Shown here in pieces: positions 27,401 through 35,570 of a stretch of 64,000 bases of DNA. Position 1 is the first letter of the stretch. The number at the start of each line of letters is the position of its first letter. A model generated the notes under the pieces. It made no database searches. It saw nothing but the letters and a program-made list of their open reading frames with translations, and was not told where the DNA came from. A program made the position numbers and the translations under genes. The DNA comes from Fimbriimonadaceae bacterium (GTDB taxonomy: Bacteria > Armatimonadota > Fimbriimonadia > Fimbriimonadales > Fimbriimonadaceae), in contig JALHNM010000011.1 in NCBI GenBank assembly GCA_022843485.1, positions 1-64,000 on the forward strand. The letters run 5' to 3'.

Positions 27401-28528
27401 CTAGAAGTGGAACCGGCGGGAGACCCGCGACATGATCCTTGTCACGATCTCGTGAGAGTTTGTGTTCGCGAGTTCGGCCAGACGCGCGGCCGTGACCGAG
27501 TCCCCGATCAGTGTGACTTCATCGCCGATCACAGTGTCAGGCACCTCAGTGACGTCTAGGAGAAGTTGATCCATGCAGACAAGCCCGATCACCGGCGCCT
27601 CTTGCCCTCGAACCAGCGCGATACCCTTGTTGCTTAACGAGCGGGGATAGCCGTCGCCGTACCCCGCACCGACCGTGGCGATCCGGGTCGGTCGTGACGT
27701 AACGTAAGTGCCCGAGTATCCGACCGGCTCCCCGGCCGGCACGTCCCGCATGGCCGTCACACGCGAGGTCAAGCGCATGACCGGCCGCGCCTCGCCTTCG
27801 AGCAATCCATAGGGATCCACCCCATACCCGACGATTCCGATCCGAACGAGGTTGCCTCGACTCTCGGGATAGCGTATGGCACCCGCACTGTTAGCAGCCT
27901 GAACGACCTGAAAGGACACGTTCGCCGACTCGAACGCGGCGAGGACCTCCTTCCAACGATCGATCTGCAGCAGTGTGTATGCCCCGTCTCGGGAAGAGTC
28001 CGCGAAGTGCTGAGCGATCCCAACCAACTCGACACCGGGTAAGTCCCGGATTCGACCCCCCACTTCGACCGCTTCTTCAGCCGAACACCCGAAACGATGA
28101 AGACCGGTGTCCACCTTAAGGTGAATCCGGGCGGGTAGCCCGTTCGATACGGCCGCGTCTGAAAGGCCCCGTGCCGACTCCACGGCCTCGACCAGCACGT
28201 CGAGCCGGTAGAACACAGCCTGCTCCGCCTCGATCGGGAGGATTGGGGACAGCACCATGATCGGCGCGTCGATCCCGGAATCTCGCAGCGCGATCCCTTC
28301 TTGAACGGTAGCGACCGCCGCCCAGTCCGCCCCGTTCCTCAGGGCGTACCGACTCACGGAGACGAGCCCGTGGCCGTAAGCATCGGCCTTCACGACCAGA
28401 GCCACGGCCACTGAGGGATCGCCGAGGCGGCGACGCACCGCGCCAAGGTTGTGCCCAAGCGCCTTCAGGTCGATATCCGCCCACGTCCGTGGGTAAGGCT
28501 GCACCCGGCCATGTAACCCGGAGACCAC
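27401..28528 (-). CDS. alr: alanine racemase
   Basis: A 375-residue PLP enzyme interconverting L- and D-alanine for peptidoglycan. VALVVKADAYGHG carries the PLP lysine (K47). HLKVDTGLHRFGC and the C-terminal-domain sequence VGYSGTY (catalytic Tyr region) are present, with GDGYPRSLSNKG and VCMDQLLLDVT further on. The start is GTG 28528, giving a short extra N-terminus before the conserved TWADIDLKAL. It is divergent from the TetR gene; the 63-bp gap holds the latter's promoter. Confidence 0.96.
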   Translation of the reverse strand: MVSGLHGRVQPYPRTWADIDLKALGHNLGAVRRRLGDPSVAVALVVKADAYGHGLVSVSRYALRNGADWAAVATVQEGIALRDSGIDAPIMVLSPILPIEAEQAVFYRLDVLVEAVESARGLSDAAVSNGLPARIHLKVDTGLHRFGCSAEEAVEVGGRIRDLPGVELVGIAQHFADSSRDGAYTLLQIDRWKEVLAAFESANVSFQVVQAANSAGAIRYPESRGNLVRIGIVGYGVDPYGLLEGEARPVMRLTSRVTAMRDVPAGEPVGYSGTYVTSRPTRIATVGAGYGDGYPRSLSNKGIALVRGQEAPVIGLVCMDQLLLDVTEVPDTVIGDEVTLIGDSVTAARLAELANTNSHEIVTRIMSRVSRRFHF

Positions 28529-28555
28529 GGATCACACTAGGACGTCACCATCAGG

Positions 28556-28585
28556 TTGACACCGCATATCCAGACGGTGCACAAT
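28556..28585 (+). promoter_or_regulatory. sigma-70 promoter of the TetR gene (leaderless)
   Basis: A perfect -35 box TTGACA (28556-28561), an 18-bp spacer and -10 box CACAAT (28580-28585) end 6 bases before GTG 28592. Transcription would begin at or next to the start codon. The TTG of the -35 box is in frame with the gene and could be misread as its start. Confidence 0.8.
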
Positions 28586-28591
28586 AGCCAA

Positions 28592-29149
28592 GTGAAACAG
28601 AGGCGCGACCAGATCCTCGTTGCGGCCTACGGACTGATGGGCACCCGTGGCCTAGAGGCCGTCCATGCAAGGACAGTCGCCGCCGAGGTCGGTGTCAACC
28701 ATGCGACCGTCCATTACTATTTCCCCCGACGGTCCGACCTGCTGAATGGAGTCGCCGAGTACGCGCTGCGGATCCTCCAAGAGGATCGCTCTCGGTTCCA
28801 AGAAGGCACCATCGACCCGCGCGAAAAGGTCGTCGCCGAGCTGCAGCTTGCCGAGGCCTACTGCAAGCGTGGCAGCCGCTTCGTCAAGGTCCTCGCGAGC
28901 CTCTACGTCGCGTCTATCGAGGACCCCGCGTTGCGGAAGAAGCTCAAGGGCATCTGGTCGGCGTGGGGCGACGTCGTCCGGGCCCACCTGCAGCTGGCGA
29001 AACCCGCGAAGGCCTCGCCGTTCTCAGACCCGGAACTGCTCATGGCGACGCTCTTCGGGATCGGCCTCTCCAGTCACCTCCTCGACGGGACGAACCTCCC
29101 GAGGGAGCGGGTCAGCCGCGTCGAAGAGTCGCTCTTCCGGGCGCGCTAA
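28592..29149 (+). CDS. TetR/AcrR-family transcriptional regulator
   Basis: A 185-residue regulator. An N-terminal helix-turn-helix (QILVAAYGLMGTRGLEAVHA, then VAAEVGVNHATVHYYFPRRSDLL) is the TetR signature; the remaining helices form the ligand and dimer domain (LQLAEAYCKRGSRFVKVLASLYV). I start it at GTG 28592 rather than TTG 28556, because 28556-28585 is a near-consensus promoter. No ribosome site precedes the GTG, fitting a leaderless transcript. Its stop codon overlaps that of the convergent PA14 gene. The ligand is unknown. Confidence 0.92.
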   Translation: MKQRRDQILVAAYGLMGTRGLEAVHARTVAAEVGVNHATVHYYFPRRSDLLNGVAEYALRILQEDRSRFQEGTIDPREKVVAELQLAEAYCKRGSRFVKVLASLYVASIEDPALRKKLKGIWSAWGDVVRAHLQLAKPAKASPFSDPELLMATLFGIGLSSHLLDGTNLPRERVSRVEESLFRAR

Positions 29150-29964
29150 CCACCCGTCCGACGCCCCCGCGGCACGCGCTGCAAGCTCGCCGAAGGGATC
29201 GGGGCGAAATCGCCGCCATAGAGCGTGAACAGCACCCGCAGGTCTGCCGAATCCGGCTTGCCGACCCATTCCAACCGGATCGAGTGCAGCCCCTTGCCGA
29301 GCGGGGCCCAACCGGTCAGCTCTCCGGGCTTCGACCCGTCGTCGTCGTCGACCACAAGCTGCCCCCCGACCCAAAGCCGCACCCCGAGCGGGGCACGGAC
29401 CTGGAATCCGTACAGGCCGTCCTCATCGACTCGGATGAAACCCTCGTACATCCGACCCACCGGCGCCTCGACCGGCCCTTCCACGAGGAACGCCGTCGCC
29501 GTCGCGGTGGAATCCGCCCGCTTGCCGTACATCGACCGCACCGTGGGCCACTCGCCCTTAAACTCGCTCATCGTCAACCCCGGCTCAATCCGCCGCGGCG
29601 TCATCGGCGCCCAAGCCTCGACCTTCTCGAGTCGAAGCCGAACCGGAGCCGACGGCTGGGCCCCGCGACGAAAGGCACGGACGGTCACGACCGTGGTCTC
29701 GCTCACTTCGAAGGGAACGGTGTATCTCGTCGAGTTCGGTCCGGGCGTGCGGCCGTCAAGGGTGTAGCGCACGTCGGCGCCCGGCTGCCAGCCCGAAACG
29801 GTCACCTTCATCGAGTCCACGAACACGGTCGAAGGGGCCGAGACCACGAGCGCTTGCGTGCCCTGGGAGAGGGCCGGCACCATCGCCGAGGCCACCAAGG
29901 CCGCGAGCGCGAGGCGAAGGGCATGGGCGGGAGTACGGAAGTCCTGCGGCATCCTGGCCGTCAT
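29146..29964 (-). CDS. secreted protein with chitobiase-C-like and PA14 domains
   Basis: A 272-residue exported protein. After a signal peptide (about 12-36) comes a CHB_HEX_C/Fn3-like module (VSAPSTVFVDSMKVTVSGW ... VRYTLDGRTPGPNSTRYTVPF), as in proteins with pseudo beta-N-acetylhexosaminidase modules. A PA14-type domain follows (YEGFIRVDEDGLYGFQVRAP, GVRLWVGGQLVVDDDDG, GLHSIRLEWVG), a carbohydrate-binding beta-barrel. It probably binds extracellular polysaccharide; no catalytic domain is visible. It ends tail-to-tail with the TetR gene (4-bp overlap). Confidence 0.8.
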   Translation of the reverse strand: MTARMPQDFRTPAHALRLALAALVASAMVPALSQGTQALVVSAPSTVFVDSMKVTVSGWQPGADVRYTLDGRTPGPNSTRYTVPFEVSETTVVTVRAFRRGAQPSAPVRLRLEKVEAWAPMTPRRIEPGLTMSEFKGEWPTVRSMYGKRADSTATATAFLVEGPVEAPVGRMYEGFIRVDEDGLYGFQVRAPLGVRLWVGGQLVVDDDDGSKPGELTGWAPLGKGLHSIRLEWVGKPDSADLRVLFTLYGGDFAPIPSASLQRVPRGRRTGG

Positions 29965-30078
29965 ACCCCGATTCGAACCCCCAAGGTTTCACACTACTGC
30001 CCCCGGCCCGTAGTTATCCCTAAAGAAATGACAAGCGGGTCACAAAGCGGACTGCCGAAGTGAATAGCCCCATAGGCT

Positions 30079-30225
30079 TCATCGCTCCAAGCGGGGGGCC
30101 CGGACATCGAACATGGCAATGGCGTGCTCTTGCTCGGCCACCGTGCTGGGCCCTGCCTCGTCGAACGACCCGTCTCTGGCCGGGCTCGGGACGACGATCC
30201 TCACCTGCGCGGGCGAAGGGAACAT
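30079..30225 (-). CDS. possible small ORF or gene remnant
   Basis: A 48-codon frame from ATG 30225 (MFPSPAQVRIVV ...). The open frame extends further 5' into the end of the diguanylate cyclase gene. Its wobble positions are GC-rich (about 84% by eye) while the rival minus-strand frame is near 50%, which favours real or formerly real coding. I recognise no family and no ribosome site. It could be the tail of a lost gene. The rest of 29965-30256 shows nothing else. Confidence 0.2.
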   Translation of the reverse strand: MFPSPAQVRIVVPSPARDGSFDEAGPSTVAEQEHAIAMFDVRAPRLER

Positions 30226-30256
30226 CCCGATCGAATAGACCGGCTCCCAAACCCAC

Positions 30257-31888
30257 TTACGCGGCCGCACTGGCGCCGTCGGCGACGACGACCCGGTTGC
30301 GGCCATTCTCCTTTCCCGCATACAGCGCGGCGTCCGCCCGCCTCAAGAGGTCGTCTGGAGACCGGTCCCTGGGCGAGATTTCGGCGACTCCGAGCGTGGC
30401 GGTGACCGGTCGGAACGGCCAGTCCGCCTCTTCGAGCGCCGACCGAACCTTCTCGGCCCACTGGCGAGCCCCGTCCATCCCTGTTCCCGGGAGCAGGGCG
30501 ACGAACTCCTCGCCACCGTGACGGGCCACCCTCACTCCCCCATCCGCGAAACCGGCCAAGAGTTCACCGGTCGCCTTCAAGGCCCGGTCTCCCGCGAGGT
30601 GGCCGAACGTGTCGTTCAGCGACTTGAACCGGTCCAGATCCAGGAGAACTACCGACAACGGGCTTCCGAGTCGAGTCGCGGATTCAAACTCCGCACTGAG
30701 CCAGCCGGCGAGTGCACGGGCGTTGGGGAGCCCGGTCAGACCGTCACTCGTGGCGAGTTCGGACAGCGTCTCGTTGGCCAGTTGCAGGGAGACGGCTTGG
30801 GACTCGATGTGCAGCATCAGCATCTCCACCTGCTCGGCGTGTTCGCGAGCCTGGACCTCGCTCTCGACCATCAGTGTCACGTCGACGATGCTGACGACGG
30901 TCGAGTAGGTCGGGTCGTCCCCAGGTATCGCCGTGGCCTCGGGTGCGACCCAACGTGAGCCCCCCTCTTCGGTCTCGATCCGGACCGGTCTCGCGCCGGG
31001 AGCGGTGCCCGCGATGAGTCTGGCCAAGGCCTCTGGCGGGAACTCCCCCCGCTCCTGGAGAGACGTGGCCTCCGACGTCAGTCCCATAAGCCGCCCTGCC
31101 TCTCCGTTCCACGAAACGACCGAGCCGGTGCGGTCTAGGATGACCACGCCGCAGGGGAGGGAACCGATCAGCGTCCTGAACCGACGCTCGCTTTCCTCGA
31201 GCTGCCTTCGCTCGTTCACCTCGGCCGTCCGATCCACCGTGGTCACGACTACCCCGGTCACCGTGCCACCCGCTGACCTAAGGGGATAGAGGTTGCTCTC
31301 GACCTGCAGGACGCTGTTCAGACGGGTCTTGGACTCCCAGGCCAGGCGCTCGACCCGTTCGCCCCGACCCACCGCCTCAAGGGCCCCACGGAGTGTCGCG
31401 TGCTCCGACCGGTCTGCAAGCAACTCGGCGAAATCCTGGAGGTAGGCCCGTTCGCCCTGCACCTTCCAGAGGTCGGAGGCCGCGCGGTTCCACTCGAACA
31501 CCCGGCCGTCAAGGTCGCAGGTGAGGCAGGCGACGGGCATGGCCGAGAAGAAGTCCTGGAACCTGGACGTCAGGTATCGAAGGATCTCGTTCGAGGACTG
31601 AGCGGATTCTTCGGCCTCGATAGCCCGGGACAGGTTGTGGTCGACTCCGATCACGAGCTCCTTGACCTCAGCGTCCCGCTCGCGGAGAAGACACACTAAG
31701 TGGCGGATTCGCGTCGTCAGCCGTCGTCGCTCGAGCCCGAGCGCGACACCCCAGGTCGCCAGGCCGAACACGATTGCCCACGGCACCAGGGCCCAGAGCA
31801 CCTGGATCGCACCGATCGACCTGACGAGCGTCAGACCGGCGAGTCCAAAGTGTTCCGCGGGCAACCCCAGAACGAGAATCGAAGCCAT
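30257..31888 (-). CDS. membrane-anchored PAS-PAS-GGDEF diguanylate cyclase
   Basis: A 543-residue signalling protein. One or two N-terminal membrane helices (about 3-53) are followed by a helical linker, PAS 1 (about 111-230; ACLTCDLDGRVFEWNRAASDLW), PAS 2 (about 235-345; CGVVILDRTGSVVSWNGEAGRLMG), a coiled-coil and a GGDEF domain (about 381-540). The active-site motif is intact (RHGGEEF, 456-462), with DLDRFKSLNDTFGH upstream, so it should make cyclic di-GMP. The RxxD inhibitory site expected five residues before GGEEF is absent, so product inhibition is unlikely. No EAL or HD-GYP gene is adjacent. Confidence 0.93.
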   Translation of the reverse strand: MASILVLGLPAEHFGLAGLTLVRSIGAIQVLWALVPWAIVFGLATWGVALGLERRRLTTRIRHLVCLLRERDAEVKELVIGVDHNLSRAIEAEESAQSSNEILRYLTSRFQDFFSAMPVACLTCDLDGRVFEWNRAASDLWKVQGERAYLQDFAELLADRSEHATLRGALEAVGRGERVERLAWESKTRLNSVLQVESNLYPLRSAGGTVTGVVVTTVDRTAEVNERRQLEESERRFRTLIGSLPCGVVILDRTGSVVSWNGEAGRLMGLTSEATSLQERGEFPPEALARLIAGTAPGARPVRIETEEGGSRWVAPEATAIPGDDPTYSTVVSIVDVTLMVESEVQAREHAEQVEMLMLHIESQAVSLQLANETLSELATSDGLTGLPNARALAGWLSAEFESATRLGSPLSVVLLDLDRFKSLNDTFGHLAGDRALKATGELLAGFADGGVRVARHGGEEFVALLPGTGMDGARQWAEKVRSALEEADWPFRPVTATLGVAEISPRDRSPDDLLRRADAALYAGKENGRNRVVVADGASAAA

Positions 31889-31922
31889 GTTCCCGGATTC
31901 TCGGTAACTAACAATTCAGTCG

Positions 31923-32483
31923 TCAGTACGGATTTCTGGGACGACCTATCATCGAGTCGAGGTCGGTCTCGCTCGCGGACTGAAGCTCTCGTCGGGCCGC
32001 CTCAAGGTCGGCGATCAGCCGTTCTCGAAGTTCGCGGCGCACCCTCGCCGTCAAGTATCGGCGCTTGTCCTCGACCGTCCGGAAGACGAGCTCAGGCACC
32101 ATAGTGGGCCGGCCTTCCTTGAGGGCCACCATCGTCACCCGAGCCGTGTTCGTATGGCGGGTGGAGCCTGTGACCAGGTTCGTCGCGGAAACGTCGATCG
32201 TCACCTCGAGGCTCGTCCGGCCCGTGTGGGTGACCGTCCCTTCTAGGGTCACCAACTCCCCGACCTCGATCGGCTCATGGAAATCGACCCGGTCGAACGA
32301 CGCGGTGACACAGATGTGCCCGCTGAACTTCTGGGCCGTCGCCGAGGCGCACAGGTCGATGAGCGAGAGGATCGCCCCACCGAAGACTTTTCCAAGGACG
32401 TTGGCCTCGGACGGCGTCATGATCTGAGCGAGCCGAGTGATCGACTCCTCGACCGTACGTTGGGGACGCGGCTCCTCGGGCAT
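31923..32483 (-). CDS. acyl-CoA thioesterase, YciA-like hotdog fold
   Basis: A 186-residue hotdog thioesterase. TPSEANVLGKVFGGAILSLID carries the family helix, followed by ASFDRVDFHEPIEVGELV and the strand VTMVALKEGRP. These match the cytosolic acyl-CoA hydrolases (YciA/BACH) that release free fatty acids and CoA. A helical, charged C-terminal extension (DKRRYLTARVRRELRERLI) follows. The start is ATG 32483, overlapping the tpiA stop (TGATG); GTG 32486 is equally possible. Coupling to tpiA is evident, a functional link is not. Confidence 0.88.
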   Translation of the reverse strand: MPEEPRPQRTVEESITRLAQIMTPSEANVLGKVFGGAILSLIDLCASATAQKFSGHICVTASFDRVDFHEPIEVGELVTLEGTVTHTGRTSLEVTIDVSATNLVTGSTRHTNTARVTMVALKEGRPTMVPELVFRTVEDKRRYLTARVRRELRERLIADLEAARRELQSASETDLDSMIGRPRNPY

Positions 32484-33277
32484 CACTGTGCGCTCAGGAC
32501 GATCTGGGCGAAGCCGACCGGGTCGAGCGAAGCCCCTCCGACCAGGCCCCCGTCGATGTTGAGCTGGGCGAAGAGTTCAGAGGCGTTGTCCGCCTTCACA
32601 CTTCCCCCGTACAGGATCCGGGTCGATTCCGCCTGCTGCGTGCCCGCCAGCGAGCCGAGGACGCCACGGATCGCTCCGCACACCCTCTCCGCTTCGGCGG
32701 CGTCACAGGTCCGGCCCGTGCCGATCGCCCAGACCGGCTCGTAGGCGACGATCAGTGAACCGACTGACTCAGGGGACAGACCCCCGAGGGCACCGCGGAT
32801 CTGCCCCTCGATCACCGAGTCCGTCTGCCCTGCCTCTCGCTCAACGATCGTCTCGCCGACGCACACGACCGGGGTCAACCCGACGGCCAGAAGCGAACGC
32901 ACCTTGAGGCCGACCGTCTCGTCGGTCTCCGCGAAAAAGCCCAGGCTCGTGTCCAGGACTTCGAGCTTTCCGAACCGCCCCCTGGTCTCGGAGTGGCCGA
33001 CGATGCATGCCCCGACCCCGGCCTCTTTCAGCATCGCCGGGCTCGTCTGGCCGGTGAAGGCCCCCTTCTCAGCCCAGAACACGTCTTGCGCCCCGAGTCG
33101 GACTGGCCCGTCGCCCAGTAGCGAGCCGACCGTCGTCAACCAGACCGTCGGCGGGCAGACCCAGACTTCGGCCGTCGGCGCGCCGTCGAGTGCGGCGAGC
33201 AGGCCGCGGACGATGGCCGTCGCTTCGGCCACCGTCCCGTTCATCTTCCAGTTGCCCGCGACGACCGGCCGGCGCAA
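32483..33277 (-). CDS. tpiA: triosephosphate isomerase
   Basis: A 264-residue TIM-barrel enzyme interconverting dihydroxyacetone phosphate and glyceraldehyde 3-phosphate. GNWKMNG holds the substrate-binding lysine (K11), IVGHSETR the electrophilic His, and AYEPVWAIGTG the catalytic Glu; LYGGSVKADNA and DGGLVGGASLDP form the phosphate-binding loops. The start is TTG 33277, just downstream of the OsmC stop. All active-site residues are intact. Confidence 0.97.
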   Translation of the reverse strand: MRRPVVAGNWKMNGTVAEATAIVRGLLAALDGAPTAEVWVCPPTVWLTTVGSLLGDGPVRLGAQDVFWAEKGAFTGQTSPAMLKEAGVGACIVGHSETRGRFGKLEVLDTSLGFFAETDETVGLKVRSLLAVGLTPVVCVGETIVEREAGQTDSVIEGQIRGALGGLSPESVGSLIVAYEPVWAIGTGRTCDAAEAERVCGAIRGVLGSLAGTQQAESTRILYGGSVKADNASELFAQLNIDGGLVGGASLDPVGFAQIVLSAQ

Positions 33278-33280
33278 CGC

Positions 33281-33739
33281 TCAGGCCCTCGCGACCGTCG
33301 GTTCGACGACGATCTCGACCTTGTCCCGGACCGCGTTCGTAATGATGCAGTACCCGTCCGCCTTGTGGGCCATCTCCTCGGCCATCTTCACGTGCTCGTC
33401 GGTGGCGTCGGGGGTGAGCCGCACGTTCGGGTGGATCGTGACCTTGCGGTACACGATGTTCGGGCCCTGCTCTTCGACCAGCCCGACGGCCTTGACGTCG
33501 AGCCCGGCGAGCGGGAGCTTCCGGTTCGCGGCGATGATCCCGAAGGTGATGCTGTAGCAGGCGGCGACTGCTGAGGCGAGGAGTTCCTCGGGGTTGGTGC
33601 CGGCCGGGTCTTGGCCGCCGAACTCCGGCGGCACGCGCAACTCGTTCCGGATCCCCGTGCGGTCGGCAGTGACGCTCCCGGCGCCCTCGCGCCCACCGTT
33701 CCATTGGACGCTGACCGGGTATTCGTGAAGCTTGGACAT
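33281..33739 (-). CDS. OsmC/Ohr-family peroxiredoxin-like protein
   Basis: A 152-residue OsmC-family protein. GTNPEELLASAVAACYSITF and KADGYCIITNAV carry the two redox-active cysteines used to reduce organic hydroperoxides. ATG 33739 is chosen over TTG 33742 because TAGACT (minus strand, 33752-33747) ends 7 bases before it, indicating a leaderless transcript. It heads the run OsmC-tpiA-thioesterase. OsmC versus Ohr subgroup is not decided. Confidence 0.92.
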   Translation of the reverse strand: MSKLHEYPVSVQWNGGREGAGSVTADRTGIRNELRVPPEFGGQDPAGTNPEELLASAVAACYSITFGIIAANRKLPLAGLDVKAVGLVEEQGPNIVYRKVTIHPNVRLTPDATDEHVKMAEEMAHKADGYCIITNAVRDKVEIVVEPTVARA

Positions 33740-33838
33740 CAAGTGGAGTCTACTCGCCGAGCCCTGGTCGAGTTGGCGTGGACCCCGGCCTCAAGGGCCG
33801 GGCCGAACCGGGCGCCGCGGGTATAGTCGAAGGCCCTC

Positions 33839-33914
33839 GGCGCCGTACCCAAGTGGTTAAGGGAAGGGTCTGCAAAACCCTCATCCGGCGGTTCGAATCC
33901 GCCCGGCGCCTCCA
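33839..33914 (+). tRNA. tRNA-Cys (GCA)
   Basis: A 76-nt cloverleaf with encoded CCA. The acceptor stem is GGCGCCG/CGGCGCC (33839-33845 with 33904-33910), the discriminator is U (33911) as expected for tRNA-Cys, and CCA is at 33912-33914. The anticodon stem AGGGT/ACCCT encloses CT-GCA-AA, with the anticodon at 33872-33874. The T-arm is GGCGG-TTCGAAT-CCGCC. A TATAGT box (33822-33827) lies 11 bp upstream. Confidence 0.97.
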
Positions 33915-33921
33915 CCTTCCC

Positions 33922-34755
33922 TTACGGCGAGAACGTCTGCGTCGGCTTCGTCACCTTGAAGACGTACAGGTCGTTCTGTCGCACCTGCTGCCAGGTCCGC
34001 GTCTCAACGTGGCCGTCGCCGAAGATGTAGTGCGACCGCCCGCCGTGCCCCGGGGTAGGCCGCGCCCGGAACCGGGTCGTGCAGCCGGTGATCGGCATGT
34101 CCGCCGGGCCCTTCGGGGGGAGGTTCCGACCGGCAAGCTTCCACGTGTCGCAGTTAATGAAGCCCGAGCCGTCCACGACGCCCATCCACTGGTCGCGGAG
34201 CCCGTCCGGCCACTGCTCGACCCAAGCCACGGTCTCCGACGGGCGCTCGACCGTCGACTCGGGCCGGCCGACTACGTCGTTCACCGAGCGGTCGAAGTAG
34301 TACATGCCCGTGTTGTCGTCTAGTCCCCGCTTCTCGTTCGTATTGATCGTCCCCACATAGGCGTACGATCGCAGCAACCCTTTCGTCCGGTAGTTGCCGT
34401 CCCAGAACGCGAAGCCGTTGCGGTCCGACCGGGCAAGGTTGTCGCTCGGGCACTTGAAGACCTGGTCGCTCTTCATGTAGGGCATCAACTGGAGGTCCGG
34501 CGGGATCTCGCGCCCCGTGCCCCCGTTGATCGGAGGCACGCTCGCCGCCCAGGTCGGGTAGACGTCCGAGTGGTCGCCCATGTAGAGCGTCATCCCAAGA
34601 CCGATCTGCTTGAGGTTGTTGAGGCACCCCGTCTTCCTCGCGGACTCCTTCGCCTGGGCGAAAACCGGGAAGAGGATCGCGGCAAGGATGGCGATGATGG
34701 CGATGACGACCAGGAGTTCGATCAGCGTGAAGGCCCGACTTCGGCGCATTCTCAC
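33922..34755 (-). CDS. type IV prepilin-like protein with N-terminal methylation motif
   Basis: A 277-residue pseudopilin-like protein. The N-terminus [20 protein letters not shown] is a textbook prepilin peptidase site followed by a hydrophobic helix, then [21 protein letters not shown], characteristic of the large prepilin-like families abundant in Planctomycetes and Armatimonadota. The C-terminal [15 protein letters not shown] is the 'H-x9-DGH' signature. It is probably exported and assembled or anchored by a type IV/II machinery encoded elsewhere. Start: GTG 34755 (TAGGGT 6 bases upstream) or ATG 34749 (AGGAACG upstream). It is transcribed divergently from the next gene. Confidence 0.93.
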   Translation of the reverse strand: MRMRRSRAFTLIELLVVIAIIAILAAILFPVFAQAKESARKTGCLNNLKQIGLGMTLYMGDHSDVYPTWAASVPPINGGTGREIPPDLQLMPYMKSDQVFKCPSDNLARSDRNGFAFWDGNYRTKGLLRSYAYVGTINTNEKRGLDDNTGMYYFDRSVNDVVGRPESTVERPSETVAWVEQWPDGLRDQWMGVVDGSGFINCDTWKLAGRNLPPKGPADMPITGCTTRFRARPTPGHGGRSHYIFGDGHVETRTWQQVRQNDLYVFKVTKPTQTFSP

Positions 34756-34821
34756 GTTCCTACCCTACGGACGTTAACGTTTCGTCAACGTCCCCCAAAG
34801 ACCGGCGAGTATCCTGGGCCG

Positions 34822-35508
34822 GTGAGCGCCCTTGCCCTCGCCCTCGTGGCGGCCCTTGCGGCTCCAAAACACTCCGACTACACCGTCGAGCGCATCGACG
34901 GCTGGGAGGTGAAAGTCGAGACCGTCCTCCTAACCGAGGCCCCGGAGCTGTGGGCCGCCGCCCGCCGCGAACTCGGGAGCCAGCTCTTCCAGATCACGCG
35001 TGCCGTGCCTGACCCCCCGTTGACCCGCCTGCGAGAGGTCACCGTCTGGGTGCACCGCAAGAGCCCCTGGACCAAGTGCATGGCCTACCACCCGAGCGCC
35101 GAGTGGCTCCGCGACAACGGCCTGAACCCCGACATGGCGAAGGGGATCGAGATCGGCGACCCGGCGACCTTCCTGGCCTGGACGCGGCAGCAACCCTGGA
35201 TGGTCCTCCACGAGCTTGCCCACGCCTACCACGACCGCGTCCTCGAAGGGGGCTTTGAGAACACCCCCGTAGCCGCCGCCTTCGAGGCTGCCAAGCAAGG
35301 GGGGCGCTACGAGTCCGTCCTGCGCTACAGCGGCCGCACCGAGCGGCACTACGCCCTGACGAACCCGATGGAGTACTTCGCCGAGGCGACCGAGGCGTAC
35401 TTCGGCGTGAACGACTTTTTCCCGTTCGTAAGGGCCGAACTTCGCGACCACGACCCGGGGGCCGACGCGCTCATGGTCGAAGTCTGGGGCGAGCCGAAGA
35501 ACGGTTGA
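34822..35508 (+). CDS. secreted HExxH zinc metallopeptidase-like protein
   Basis: A 228-residue protein. GTG 34822 opens a short signal peptide (SALALALVAALAAP) and lies 6 bases after TATCCT. WMVLHELAHAYHD has the HExxH zinc site (H130, E131, H134), and NPMEYFAEATEAYFG downstream offers the third (Glu) ligand, an arrangement like gluzincin peptidases of the anthrax-lethal-factor/ATLF type. A proteolytic role outside the cytoplasm is likely; the substrate is unknown. Confidence 0.75.
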   Translation: MSALALALVAALAAPKHSDYTVERIDGWEVKVETVLLTEAPELWAAARRELGSQLFQITRAVPDPPLTRLREVTVWVHRKSPWTKCMAYHPSAEWLRDNGLNPDMAKGIEIGDPATFLAWTRQQPWMVLHELAHAYHDRVLEGGFENTPVAAAFEAAKQGGRYESVLRYSGRTERHYALTNPMEYFAEATEAYFGVNDFFPFVRAELRDHDPGADALMVEVWGEPKNG

Positions 35509-35570
35509 CCTCTTTTCGGGCGGTCGTGACGGAACTCGCGGAAGACACCTTCCGTAATCGACGGTAGCTT

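Noticed and set aside
30020-30256. 78-codon minus frame starting directly after the diguanylate cyclase stop
   Set aside because: Wobble positions are only about 50% GC and the product is Arg-rich; the alternative frame at 30079 is better but still weak.
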